Assembly (NCBI GenBank): GCA_033675545.1
Contig: JAWDGP010005065.1
Span: forward strand, 183,501 to 247,500
Origin: Elysia crispata
Taxonomy: Eukaryota; Mollusca; Gastropoda; Plakobranchidae
Length of the DNA stretch: 64,000 bases
Reading direction: 5' to 3'
Positions 23,715 through 35,869 of this stretch are shown here, in pieces. Both the position numbers and the translations under genes were made by a program. The first letter of the stretch is position 1, and the number at the start of each line of letters is the position of its first letter. Under the pieces are notes generated by a model that worked only from the letters and a program-made list of their open reading frames with translations, was not told where the DNA came from and made no database searches.

Positions 23715-26700
23715 GTAATGATGATGATAGTGATACCAAATTAATAATGATAAGTAGATAATAATGAAAATTTATGAGCATATTGTCACTAAGAAACTTA
23801 AAATGAAACTAACTTCAGATATTACCAAAACTGATGAAATAAAGATTGAAAATATAGTACCACTTCATACAAATAATATTTGAACATGTGGAGCCCTGAT
23901 TATTTTGATGAAACTTCAAGCACATTCAAACTGAGAAATTTAGTGCAATACTTATTATTTTTAGCTCTAGTGGTTTTTCCTGTTCTCTGATGAGTCTGAA
24001 TTGTCAACACTTTTCACACATACTTTATGTTCACACTATTAAAAAAAACAACAACCACATTTTAAGAGGATCTATAATAGAGCAGACTGATCAGAAGTTC
24101 TGCCATGTTAAGCTTTTAATTCTTCTCACTAGTAAACACAATGCTCCCTCATTCTCTGATAGGTTTCCTTTCATAGCTGTGACAAATATGGGAATTATAA
24201 GCTTCTTTCATTCAAAATTCCCTTTTTATCATGGGATCATATCTTAGACTTGCAAAGTTTAAGGCTAAAATAAAAAAAAAAAATTCTTAACTATTGTAGC
24301 CATGAAAAAATCTATTAGAAAAAAAAGGCCTCATAAAAACAGGGGTGTTTGGCAAATGTAAGGTAGTAAATTGCAAATATTTCTGCAGCCATTCTCCATG
24401 AGTAGTTTTGAAGTTAGTCGTGATCTTTTTTTCTTAAACCTAGATTTAAACTTGATGCACTGGTCTATATTTGATTATGATAGCCTCAGAACCTGGACTG
24501 CCCCCTGAAAAATAATTCCTTCATCAGTAATGTAGGATTGTTTACTGTGATCAACGACATTTTCAGGCCATTGAGCTGAAAATCATTTGCTTTGTATGCA
24601 TTGTCTTCTACTTTTTATGAACAGGTGACAAAATTCAGATACTAAATCCCACACTTTTCCTTGTATATTCTTAAAGAAAATGCACTTGGACATAAGTCCT
24701 GATGAACCCCAGGCCATAATTAACAAGACATTATCTATTCATACTTTTATGATGTCAGACCTTTTTTAAAAGTTTATGAGCACAAAAGCTCTTCTAATCT
24801 TCTACTAAGATATTAATAAACAAAAAAATATTCAAGGAGAAAGGAAGCAAGATCTCAAATTTTGAAATGGATTACTCTTAATGATATTTGTTTGAATTAT
24901 CTAGATTGTAACAGTGGTCTAAAATTATATGAAACTGACAATTGTTTGCATGGTGATCAAGACCAGAAAAAAAAAAGGGATAGTGCTACCTTTCGAGTGA
25001 AACAGAATTAAGGATTTATAAAATGCACTTTGAAGACCACACAAAAAGAATTGGTGCTCCACAACAACGTATGAACAGTAGTGTAATTTATAGTTGAAAA
25101 TCTGCAAAAACAGTCAAAGTGAATTGATCTCTTGAACTCAGTAGAGAACAACAGTGAAAATAAAGTCTCCTTTACCAAAAGGATAATCCTCATGCCACAC
25201 AGACAGTGACGTAGGCTTTGAATGAACACTATCTCCTTCCTCTTTTTCTCGGATTTGGCCTTCAGGTCTGTTTCCACTAAAAACCGGAGTGCGTGCAGAT
25301 GCTGAAAATGAACAAAATTTATGTTTTGATCAAGTTGGATTTCCAATTCTCATAAAAATAATTGCTATCATTATTGAGTAAACAGAAGACATATTTAAAG
25401 AAAAAAAAAACACACACACACAAAAATTACTTTGTAAGAAAATAAAAACCAATAACCCCAAACTTATATTTTCCCTTGAAATTTTTTTAAAATGATGATC
25501 ATTTTTTGAGTGCTGACCTAAATAATCGATCTCCTAACTCCCTAATTCGGGCTCCCTTATGAAAATATTTCAAGAAACTTTAAACTTAGTGAAGGTCTAA
25601 GAATTTTCTAGAATCATCTTATTTCACTATAGTGGCTCCATCATTTGAAATGTCATTTTCTTCTTTTAGTAGTAACTACTGATTTTTGAGCTGGCTATTT
25701 TGTCAAGTGCAGAAATAAATGTCTTGCACATATTCCCTCAAAGTAATCAGGTTTGCAGATGAGTTTGACTTCTGAGGATTTTCTTGCCTATATTTTGTCA
25801 TGGCTATAATTTTCTTAATTCTTTACACTTTAAGTGAAAAAATTCATCGTCTTGATGATATAACACTATGTTTATTATATCTTACACTCTTTTAACTTGA
25901 AAGCACTTCTTCTTTTCCTTCAACATAGAGAGTAATTTTACTGACCTTCCATAGGTCAATCCTGTTTGGCGATTACTCTGATATTTACTAACACAGTTTC
26001 TATACTCATGAGTTTTGTGATCTGTTTAATAAAATGTAACTAGCTACACTTGATTGCACTAGCACTACACACATCTGGAATGTGTGTCTTTTGCTTGGAT
26101 GCATTGGCTGAGCTGAGAAAGATAAGTTTGTTATTCGTAAATTCTTACTTCGAATGGAAAAATTTTGTAGCTCTTTTAATTTCCATTAAAAAAAAGAAAC
26201 TTAATATAGAGATTTTTTTTTCTCGATTAAAGTTAATATTGTAGTTGATAACAAAGACTACATGACATTTTTTCTTTATATATCTTTTTATCACTTTTAA
26301 ATGTAATAAAAGTGACATGTGACTCATTTGGACTTGATAACAAATTGATATTAATTCATATTTTGAAATTAAAGAATATTACATTTTAGAAGACATAAAC
26401 TTTTACATTGCTTATCCTTTCCTTAGAATTTTCAAGCTAAAGAATAAAAGTATTAAGTGCAGACATGCCTACCCCTAATGAGAGAAAAAAGGAACAGCAT
26501 GCATAAAAAAGAGGAATCTAAAACAAAAAAGACGAACTTTTCCGTTTATTTCACTTCCAGCTTCAAAGGACAAAGTATCAAGTATGTAAAAAGAACTGGC
26601 TGCTGCTCAGTTCTTCAGGGATCCGTAATAGGCTGATTTGAACCCTGAAAACTCCTACTTGGAATAATCCCGATCTCCAACATTTAGCGATTAGGAGGAT

Positions 26701-29700
26701 CTCCAAAGTATTATTTTCCAATCTAGAACAGTACTCAAGTCTGGTTTTTTCTCACTAGAGAAATGATTTGTTCACAGTGTGCCGATAAATGGGGTATTGC
26801 AACAGATGTAGCATCACTTGAACGGAAATTGGGAAGGGCATAGGATAAGTCGGAGCAGCGGAACATTTTTATTTTTATCACAATTTTTCGGACAGTTCCA
26901 ATTTTTTTCAGGACCGTAGGCATGTCTGTAACTGCTATTTTATTTTTTATCCTTCCACAAAATTAAAAAGTTTTACAAAAAGAAGAAAAAAAAATTCCCA
27001 CCAGTATTAAGATAAGGCCTCCAGGCCACCTGTACATTTGAGTCCAAGACATGCCCAATTTTATTTGATGGGAATGAGCGAAGAACAGTTTCCATTCGCG
27101 GAGAAGGTTGAATGTACAAAAGTTTCTGAAATGAACCTGGAGATGAGGCACATCACAAACTTATTAAAGAAACAGGAAGAAAGAAGAAAACATAGCGACA
27201 TTAAAGAAAATTATATGAAATAAATCCAGCATCATTTTAACATCATTATTACTTGCCTCACTATTAAGAGAAACTGACATTCATACTTAGAAAAAAAAAG
27301 GCAGAAACCACAAAATGTAGTAGTGGTCATTGCAACTTAACCCTACAAGTGTCATATATGAAGGTGTGTGGCGTCAGGGTAATTTAAGAGCGATGAAAAC
27401 AATCTGCGTAATTCCACTTTGAAATGTTTGAACAATGAAGTTTCACTTTGTTTTCAATGGAACTCTTCTCCTTGGAAGAAAAAGATGGTCAGTTTATGAA
27501 ATAGGGTGTATTATGTAACTGAAAATAGCGGCCAACTTAACAGCCGATCTAATCGGCCGTAACGCCACAGAAGTGTATTAACGGCTGTCAACGCTTGGAG
27601 GGTTAAACAAATATAAACTACACTGTAAGGAAAGTCAAAAACATTTTGGACCCAGAGTTACAAAATCCTTAAAACTGAATCTGCATGTAAATTTTCTTCC
27701 TCTTTATTTTCTCATTAAATGGAACATATTTTTTTTCTAATGCTATCATTATTCTATTCTTGTAATAATTAATATCCGTATAAATATTAAAGACATAATA
27801 TTCTAACCTTCGTATTATAGGATATGAACAGAAAATGACATAAACTAATTTGTCTGAATTACCAATATACAGCAAAGGCTGTGGCATGCTCTCATTTTCT
27901 TGGTCATCAGAGGAATATGTATTGATTGTAGGCACATGTCTACCGTCAAACAAGCTCAGTGTTTCAAGCTGCCCATTTCTATACAGCCAGGCCTTAGCAA
28001 TCGGACTATCAAACTGGAAGTGGGGAACGGATGTGAAAGATCATTGCAATAGTACATTATAAAAGAGAATAATGGCAAATTTTCATCAACAAAAGACTTA
28101 GAAACATCAAATTTTCAACCTTTAAATTTAGGGGCAGAATTTACCACTAGCCTTTATTTGGAAAAACGCCCATCTATTACTAATGCTTGTCCAAAAAAAT
28201 ATGTTTAAAAAAAACCCAGGATGTTTACAGAGACAACATAAGTAAAATAATCTTGGTTAAAGTTCTTGTAAAGACATCTAAATTGTTCATATTTCCTACT
28301 TGAAATAGCATGAATATGTAAAATGGACTCTGAACGTCTCACTTTCAAAAGTCTAGTTGCCATATTCAACTGAAGTTAAACAATATTTACTTTGTCATCA
28401 AAAACATTTTACAAGATAAATTTAATACATTTATAAATTTTAGAAGGAACCATCATAACTTCACATCCTCTTACTTTATAGTCCCAGGTGACTAAGCTTG
28501 AATCTTCTTTGTCAAGAGCTACTACCCTACCCTCAGGTACAACTAAACGAAGAAAATTTTCATAGTCAGCATCTGCCGCATATCTTTCTTCATATGGACA
28601 CTCTGAAAAAAATTAAAAAACAACAACTGTTAGGTTATTGTGTCGCCACATATAGGTAACACTTTCTTAACTAAATAAATTTTTTAAATATCCAAAAATT
28701 TTATGACTTTCACACTAAGAGCTCAATCCTAATTTCTTTCCTGAAGCTTTTTCTTTTTTCAAACATTTTTTGTTACAGAATTTAAAGACCCATTCTCTGT
28801 CCAAAAAAATATGTGATGTACAAAATTAACTATGAACTTTATAGAAGGAAAAAAAGATCCTAATACTTCAACTTCTCAATTTTTTTCAGCCAAGGATATA
28901 TTCAAACTCCAAAATTTCTATCAATTTCCCATCACAGATCATTGGTATTCCACATTGATTTTTTTTTTTACACCTAATAGTTTTTTTAAGCTTGTTTGTT
29001 TTGTATATGTGTGTGTGTGTGAGGGTGGGGGTGGGGGCAACATTTACATCCACCGGGGAAATAAGCTTTGAAACAAGATTTATTGTGGCACAAAAAATTC
29101 AAATGTGATTTAAAAAAAATACAGGACTTACGTTTGAAAGAAGCGAATGCCGGAATGTCTTCATCATCGTTGGTTTCATCTCCCTCACTCGTCTCATCCC
29201 CATCATCATCAATTTGGGATGTCCTTGAGGCTGGAGGCAACCGTATCTCATGCTGACCTACACTAAAGTTCCATCTGAAAAATCACAAAAAAATATTATA
29301 GAACGATTCAAGTAAAAAAAAAAAAGAAAATCTTTTTATTAAGTTTAAAACATCAAAATTTATTAACTTACTTATTTTACTTATTAATGCGAAACAATAT
29401 GCATTTTAAGAAAAAAATTTTCATTGAGAAAAGCAAAAAAAAAAGGCTTTGCATTAATTGGATACATAGCAAGATTTGGTTGAGCAGCAGTAACAGGCTC
29501 TGACAGTCATAAATAGCATTCCTAAAGACACCTGTCCAGGGATCAGCATGGGTCAGGCATAAGTTACTGGCACCAGGAGTGAGGGTCTAATTTAGCTTGA
29601 ACATTGGAGTTTTTAACACATTTTATCTCATTTAATGTTGATTATCATATAAAAGTGATACTGCTGGCAGAGAAAGAGCAAATATCCACATAAAAATTTT

Positions 29701-32700
29701 TTTAAACATTTTTTTTTCTATCACAATTTTCAGCTTCTCTACAAGCATTCTAATAAAAAAAAATATTTTTTAGTTTATCTTTTATCAGTTTCATCTGAAA
29801 TTTGTTTTAATATCTGCACAGCCAGGCGATGAATTATCCTCTCATTTTTTGTTTGTGGTCCACATTTTAAGTGCAAGCAGGATGTATTGGCCACTTAAGA
29901 AGATAAAAGCATCATTGTTATGAGGCAGCAAAATCAGGCATTCAGGAAAGAAACTCAAACATTAAACAGGCTGAGACACTCTTCATTTGTTTTTTCACTC
30001 CAACCTGACAATAATGTTCAACCTCATTGTTCCTCCCTACTGCTTATTCTATTAAGCATCATCTTAAGATGGCAAAAGGAACTTAAAAAGATGACTATTT
30101 CTTGATCTCAGATTAACTGACAATCAGATTGCAACGTCACAAGGTTAGGGAAATTACCAAAGAAATATGAAAACTGGAAAATGTTTCTCATTACCGAAGA
30201 AAAGTTATGACAACACAAAGTTGCCCTGGACTCAGTGGAAGTCCTTATGATATAATGAGTTAAAATTGCAGCTTAGAATGGTCTGCACAGTAGAGTCCTT
30301 TAGCTGATTTTTCAAATACAAATGCTCTTAATGTCAGACTGATACTGTTACATGTCACTGCCTAACTGTTAAACACATCGTCTGAGCATGCTTGGAAGAA
30401 CGATGCATAGAATATACCATCAAAGTGTTAAAAACTGCAGGAAAGATTAGAGAAAACAAAATGAAAGACCTATTTTCATCACTTTAAAGTCTCACATTCA
30501 GACCACTCCTTGCTTCCACATCAGGAAAAAGGAGCCAAGACTAATAGATTAGAATAGGAGTGTATTATGAAAACATTATTCTGACAAAAGATTTGATGTT
30601 TATAACTCATTTCCATAACAGTAATCTCCTTTAAAAGCAGTGTTATCTTATTGAATTTCCTTTGATAAATAATAAAATCTAAATATTTTTACTATGGCTT
30701 AAAGCATAACTTAGCTTCCAAATCTTTCCACAACAAACTTCTACCCACCATAAAATCAGAATGAATACATGACTGGACTCCATATTTGATTTAGGGCAAA
30801 GATAAAATTCAACATTCTAAGGGAAATTTTAATGTAACTTTATTAAAATCTGTTTTTCCAAATATTGTCTGTCTTTAATTTAATTGATTTTCGCTTTAAA
30901 TTCACAGTTAATTTCTTTTTAGGCCCACTTTAAAATTGTGTATACATATCTTGTGCACCATTAAATTTAAAGGCACAATTCTTTTTTTCAAAACCCGTTT
31001 GTACTGTCCATCTAATAATTAGATCAACGTATCAATTTTGAGCTCAAATTACAAGGTGCCTGAATTAAAGCCTCAGTCTTATCAGGTAGCAAGCAGGTAA
31101 AATGACGTATACTAAAAACACCATCCTTGGAGTGCCTTGGATAGATAAATAACCAAAATAAAATCTATCAAACATGTTATAATAATGTGGGTCCTGACAG
31201 CTAGTTTCATAACTCAAGTCTCAAGAAGCAGCATTGTGTACCTTTATTCTCTTTAAGTAGATAAAAAATATAATAAATCAAACAAAAAAAAACAAACAAA
31301 AACAAAAATAAAGACACAATCAAATAAAGATACATTTAAGAAGGGAAAAAAAACCCACTGAAATTAAAATTACTAACTTTTCATGTCCATTTTTCACCTC
31401 AACAGAACGAACAACTTGAGTTTTTCGAGTGATAACCAGTACACTATTTCTTTCAGCTGCTCCATCTTCAGCTCTTCCTTTGGTGCGATGACAGCCATCA
31501 CTTCCACAGTGGAATATGAGCTGTGCAAAAAATGAAGATAAATCCAACTGCTTTCATAGATTACCTTCTAAATTACTAGAAAAACCTACACTTTTTTTCC
31601 CTTTATATGGCTATGAGTAGCAAAATTATCTAAATGTATAAAATGATATTCAATCAATTCTATTTTCTTAATCAACTGAATGATTCCAGCCATAGCTTTA
31701 ACAAAAATTAAAATCTGAGCACTGTACACAGCATCTCAAAATCATATCTCAGCAATACTTCAGTTTACACCTGGTTGCCAGCATATCTCCTTACCTACTA
31801 CCGCCTTCAGTAAATCAGTCACTGTCAGATATGCTCTGCTGATGCTGCTATGCAGGATAAATTAGTGCAGTGCTCCCGATATTTTGCGAACTGCTCTTTG
31901 ATGTGTAAGAAAAGTTTGTCTTTGTTGAACAAGCTATGATCAAATTTGTTAACGACCTACACCATTTTTCTTTTGAAATTTGATCTATAAACTCTTGTGA
32001 TTTTTGTGAAATTCCCATGATTTTATCTTTAAAAGGTTTTGTTTTAGAGCTTTGCTTGCTAATTAAGTTTTGTAAATTTACTTCTATTGTGTCAACTTAA
32101 CTAGACAATTACAGACAAATGGCCCCATACAAATAATTTTTTCTTCTTAAACAGTTTTCAAATATTATTTCTCCTTCTGATTTAACAGGTTTTATATCCT
32201 CGGCAATCATAGACAATTTTTAAATTATTTTTTTACACCATTATGGAACATACTAAAGATCGTTTCTACCATTATACCTCTATTGAGTTCACTTAATTAG
32301 ACAATTACAGATAAACGGCTCCATATAAATCATTTTTTTCTTCTTCAGCCGTTTTCAACTGTTATTTCTCTTTCTAATTTAACAGGTTTCATATGCTCAG
32401 CAATCATAGACAATTTTTAAATTAGTTTTTTACACCATTATGGTACATACTAAAGATCGTCACTATCAATATGTGCGAATGAAATGTGCCAAACATGTAG
32501 CCAATTGACTTTAAATAAGAAGGGAAAAAAAAATATAAAATTAAAAATTGGATCTCTGTCTTTGACCTTAGTGATGACATTTGCATGGTATTCGGGATCG
32601 ATCCAAAAACAATGACTGTTTATAAAGCTTTATAGTGTGACTTCGACGAACAAAATCTCTTATTAACTCATCTCTGTGATATCGTCTCTTTAACTTAGCT

Positions 32701-35700
32701 AAAGGCATTGGTGTTTGCACAGCAGGCACGAGCTCTCAAACTTAAAGAGAAACAACCGAGAGAGGACTCACTGAAAATAAAGCCCACACAGACACTCATA
32801 CCACTAGCCACGATTTACTATTTGCAGATTGAAAACACGACACTAAAAACACCATTTACACTTGCAGACACAGTTGAAACGATGACAGATAGCCAGCCAT
32901 GCAGATAACAAAATCAGCGTAGAAGTAGTAGATACCATATGGCCCAGTGATAGTACAGAGATAAATAGAGAAGATTCCAACCAGTTATATGAAAATACAG
33001 ACCACATTGACACTTTTACCACAAGAGATAAATTTAGGAAACGAACACATTAGATGGACCACTAGTAGACACATAGACAGCAGAAGTAACCATCGATAGA
33101 GGTGCAGAAATAGAAAACAGATCTAGAAATTTACCACAAAACATGATTTATAAGCGCAACAGTCACAGACATAACTTCTTACGAGCAACGAGCATTCTCC
33201 GTTCCAACTACCCCCATAGCTTCATCAACACCTATCATACCCTCTGGTCACCCACAACAGATAGTTCCACATCACCAATAATAAAATATGTTTTATTATT
33301 AGCCATTATTTCCTGTTTGGATATTTTAACTTGATGGAGTAACATAGTTATGCTGTACTTTAAAGGATTTATGTTTGGACCAAGCTCACAAGCTAAATTT
33401 TTGTGCTGAGGATATGATTTTTGCGTGAATGTTTAGAAAAATATATTGTCTTATTGACAGTAAAAAATTTTTCAAGTTCTGTGGAGCTGATTGTCCGCTA
33501 GCCGTCACTTAATCATGTTCATTAACTCAGTAATCAAGTAATTTTTCAAACTTTTTAAATGACTGATATAAAAGCTTCTATCAAAGCTATTTTTATAATT
33601 TTATTTTTTTAATGAAAACTTTTTTAACCATTGTTTTAAATATGAAAAATTATCACATTAAAAGATAATTAAATGAAGCTTGGAGGTTGTATTAAAATGA
33701 ACTATAATGACAAAAGAATGGTGCATGCCAGCAGTGCAGCTGACCTCGACCTCTTATTGGGTGAATGACCCCAACTCTGTGACCTATTTATCGCCTGACT
33801 GGGGCCAGTGCGCCGCAACCAGAGTATCGCTAAAGTGATGTTGTGTGTACTATAATATCATTTAAATTCAAGTTCAACAAAAATTGTGTTCAATGTTCTT
33901 AAATATTCTTAGGTGTTAATATATCTTGTCTATACATAAAAGTGAAAAATGACACAAACCTTTCCAGTTGTAATATCAATGCCAAAATTTTTAATATCTT
34001 TGCTTCCAACAACCATAGAGTCATCGCTGAGGCGGTAGGTTGATGACAGCAAAGTTTCAGCTGACATAGGAATGGCCTCAACCTTCTCTCCGTCATACTG
34101 ATAAAGTGCCCCATCCAATGACGGTATCAACCTCATCTTCTTTCCATTCCTCACCATCTTATTGAGGAGAGACAAAATTTTGTTTAAAAATTACCTTAAT
34201 TATCCTGTATACACACAAAACCAAAACTGTTTAAACACAAGTAAAAATTTGAAAATATGTGACACTGCTGCTACTACTATTACTACTACTACTACTACTA
34301 CTACTTCTCCTAGCACACCTAGCACTAGTGATGGTCAAAATAATAATCTTATGTTAACAATAAGTCTTACAAATATGTGAACACAACAAAAACAGTGAAA
34401 TACATCTTTAGCTAAACAATTGATGCTACAGCATAAGCCTATTTTTTAACACTCAATCACAGAAAAAAAATTATTATATAAGTGTAAAGATGACTTAACA
34501 TGTATGGCTATTAAAAATATGATTTCAAACAAAACCATAATGACTTGTGCCCGAATGCTCTGACCAATTTTTCTCGCAAAAGACAAACATAATTTTCTCC
34601 AAGTAATCATCATTGATAAAGCAATTAATATATTTATATTGAGTAGATTAAAAACCGAGATAAAAAACTTGAATCTCATCACCACAGAAAACTAAACTTC
34701 CTGTACTAAAATGCATGGAAAAATTGAACGCTGAAGACATGTTCCAAGGAGGCTAAAAATATAAGACAATGAAATAAGGAAAAGAAAATCAATCTGTAGT
34801 TCATTGATTTATATTTCCAAACACCTAATTCAAGTCTAGAGAGTGACATTCATGTCCACTGAAGCATTCATATAAAAATAATATCAATAATATCAATAGC
34901 CTCACTATTATCAATTTGACTTTAAATTCATAAATTTTACCTCCATGCTTGCCAAACTTGAGGAGAAAAGTGGTTTTGAATCTGCAGGCAAAGACCAAAC
35001 AAGTTTGCCCTGTTTGTGCAGATCTAAGGCTGACACCTTTCCATCTATCGTGCTCAAAATAATGTAAAATCTGTTGAGAGAATTATTGTAAAATTAAACC
35101 CAACTTTCTAGAATAATAAAGTTTTCTTCCACTATCCAAATAATTCTGAGTGATGTCACAATTAAGAGGTAATTTAAAATTGTTTTGTCTGTCCATATTG
35201 CTGAGCTTTAAATTTTTTTTTCTATTTTCCAAGTGATCTGAAAAAGACAAATGTTACACCAGTTTACTTATCTATAAAAGATATCTTGAAAAATAAATTT
35301 TAAAATTTGGAGAAATGACTTGGGAGAGAGGAGAAGATAGTCAAAGAGAAATGAAATTTAGATTCTTAAAAAAAGGAGAGAAAGAAAGGGATTGATGCAA
35401 GTGTTTTCTTTAAAGGAATTAATAGTTAAATAATTTCTGTTTCCAAATTAAGGAACTCTTAAAAGGTATACTTTGCATGAAGGTGAAGCATGCTTTTCAT
35501 TTCTTTCAGCTAAATCTATCTATATTTTATCATTTAAAAAATATACATCGACTAATAATCAATAAAAATTTGCTTACAAACCACAACTGGAATCACTTGC
35601 TGACGTTGCTTCTAAGTTGTTTAGGGCACCTTTTCCTGGAGACATTGAACTCAAGTAGGGTCCATTTGACGCTTGGGCATTAACTTTGGAAACACAATAA

Positions 35701-35819
35701 ATGCTCCAACACAAAAGTGATGCAAACATAATATCTTTAACACTATGATGATTTTTCAATCTTCTGGGCAAGTAAACACTTTGGCGTTTTTTGCAGCTTG
35801 GTTCTAAGCCATTTTCCAT
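13113..35819 (-). CDS. EIF2AK3: eIF2-alpha kinase 3 (PERK), complete 18-exon gene
   Basis: PERK is a type I ER membrane kinase: unfolded protein in the lumen triggers dimerisation and phosphorylation of eIF2-alpha, which lowers translation. Exons on the minus strand, in order: 35578-35819, 34941-35070, 33960-34157, 31378-31520, 29132-29274, 28475-28602, 27863-28013, 27002-27136, 25176-25301, 22754-22901, 21887-21995, 21229-21320, 19144-19266, 18393-18536, 17170-18067, 14937-15101, 13578-13742 and 13113-13262. All junctions are GT-AG, and phases agree throughout. The total of 3390 bp encodes 1129 aa, close to the roughly 1116 aa of human PERK. Domain order is signal peptide, luminal beta-propeller-like sensor, membrane helix (about 518-535), kinase N-lobe, a large insert, and C-lobe. 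Catalytic residues are K616, D968 (HRDLK) and D986 (DFG). The first Met precedes the signal peptide by 30 residues, so Met31 (35727-35729) may be the real start. Confidence 0.96.
15180..16184 (+). mobile_element. 1-kb TIR element (hAT-like) in PERK intron 15
   Basis: The ends are imperfect inverted repeats: ctgccaccccccacagaaaat on the left, and on the reverse strand of the right end ctggccccacggaaaat. The 6-bp direct repeat actagc (15174-15179 and 16185-16190) flanks them, consistent with a target-site duplication, though hAT elements usually give 8 bp. A hairpin (aaatcgtggcc/ggccatgattt) lies just inside the left end. The single ORF inside encodes a CGGBP1/hAT-type zinc finger. It is too short for a full transposase, so the element is non-autonomous. 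Confidence 0.65.
15592..15954 (+). CDS. CGGBP1-like / hAT-type zinc-finger ORF, 120 aa
   Basis: An intact ORF runs from [10 protein letters not shown] to TAG at 15952-15954; an upstream in-frame Met exists at 15556. Residues about 40-65 form a C2H2 (BED-like) finger with CRWC, then [10 protein letters not shown] (H-x5-H). The surrounding [10 protein letters not shown] context closely resembles the N-terminal finger of CGG triplet repeat-binding protein 1, itself derived from a hAT transposase. The catalytic transposase region is absent. It lies antisense within a PERK intron and inside inverted terminal repeats, so it is most simply a transposon-encoded fragment. Exaptation is possible but unproven. 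Confidence 0.6.
   Translation: MDKFLQMKPGVKMTAKDRHLEFAKDTFVSCDKWLLFCRWCNIALNHHRKSSILAHFTTDKHKERKLENMPLICSTVNLADDERSFSIYNLNHSPKRPSLNEENMKCFCFLAYDQFDSEDF
17170..19266 (-). CDS. EIF2AK3: PERK exons 13-15: kinase N-lobe and insert
   Basis: Exon 13 (19144-19266) has the glycine loop [13 protein letters not shown] and the lysine block HYAVKRI (K616). Exon 14 (18393-18536) has [19 protein letters not shown] and the FNAWVE strand typical of eIF2-alpha kinases. Exon 15 (17170-18067, 898 bp) is mostly the kinase insert: about 220 residues, rich in Ser, Thr and Asn, with basic patches ([14 protein letters not shown]) and several SVVFE/SIVFA-type repeats. It then returns to the fold at [19 protein letters not shown] and ends HRDLK. 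Vertebrate PERK also has a long serine-rich insert with SIVFE, so this exon layout is family-typical. Confidence 0.95.
21229..21995 (-). CDS. EIF2AK3: PERK exons 11-12: membrane helix and juxtamembrane linker
   Basis: Exon 11 (21887-21995) completes a Trp codon across the junction (KYW-KEV) and encodes the hydrophobic span [16 protein letters not shown] followed by TKLF, a single pass of about 18 residues. Exon 12 (21229-21320) encodes a short polar linker rich in Ser and Asp before the kinase. The W-KE start of the helix matches the vertebrate WWKE motif. Confidence 0.9.
21416..21750. mobile_element. fragment of an interspersed repeat sharing the LINE 3' motif
   Basis: It begins with ataaagcggtgcatttatatagcgc. 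The outer LINE at 37210-37232 has aataaagtgcatttatatagcgc at the same place relative to its AAT tail. The rest diverges and includes a gaaacccaggcctc-like box. It lies in PERK intron 11. The right boundary is approximate. Confidence 0.45.
22754..35819 (-). CDS. EIF2AK3: PERK exons 1-10: signal peptide and ER luminal stress sensor
   Basis: Exon 1 encodes a basic leader and then [20 protein letters not shown], a signal peptide with probable cleavage after an Ala. Exons 2-8 give repeated PQQ-like beta blades: [20 protein letters not shown] (exon 2), [13 protein letters not shown] (exon 3), [14 protein letters not shown] at the exon 4/5 junction, and [20 protein letters not shown] (exon 7). Exon 8 gives KLLYIQPS and ends VAWRPYLNT. 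Exon 9 starts SARTPVF, corresponding to the SRTPV block of vertebrate PERK. Exon 10 carries [12 protein letters not shown], the PYDNGYYLP-like segment before the membrane. Exon 5 carries a species-specific acidic run (about 263-280). Confidence 0.93.
23643..23715. repeat. (GAT)n-(AAT)n microsatellite
   Basis: Trinucleotide repeat in PERK intron 9. The poly-Asp/Asn and poly-Leu ORFs across it are artefacts. Confidence 0.95.
26460..26928. mobile_element. 469-bp MITE with perfect 13-bp termini in PERK intron 8
   Basis: The left end cagacatgcctac (26460-26472) is the exact reverse complement of 26916-26928. Similarity continues loosely inward (A-run, then ggaac). No transposase ORF. Flanks show only a partial direct repeat (taagtg versus taactg), so the superfamily is uncertain; the CA start would fit hAT or CACTA. 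Confidence 0.7.
27341..27602. mobile_element. 262-bp piggyBac-like MITE in PERK intron 7
   Basis: TTAA flanks both ends (27337-27340 and 27603-27606). The ends begin ccctacaagtgt and, read on the reverse strand, ccctccaagcgt. TTAA target duplication plus CCCT termini is the piggyBac signature. The interior has a palindromic gccgat/atcggc core and a subterminal gtggcgt present in both halves. No ORF, so non-autonomous. Confidence 0.8.
32087..32470. repeat. tandem duplication, about 197-bp period, in PERK intron 3
   Basis: Copies at 32087-32279 and 32280-32470 share, in order, agacaattacaga, ttcttctt, tttaacaggttt, caatcatagacaattttta, acaccattatgg and acatactaaagatcgt. Divergence is roughly 10-15 percent by eye. 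No open frame is conserved. Confidence 0.85.
32690..33340. other. compositionally distinct stretch in PERK intron 3
   Basis: Richer in C and A on the plus strand than the rest of the intron, with scattered open stretches on that strand (for example 32708-32908). It may be the relic of a coding mobile element, but I recognise no domain. Confidence 0.25.
34266..34310. repeat. (CTA)n microsatellite
   Basis: Short trinucleotide repeat in PERK intron 2, just upstream (on the minus strand) of exon 3. Confidence 0.9.
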
Positions 35820-35869
35820 GATTCTTACAAATTTTAAAAACTGAAAACCCGTCAGAAAGTCCTCTGTAA

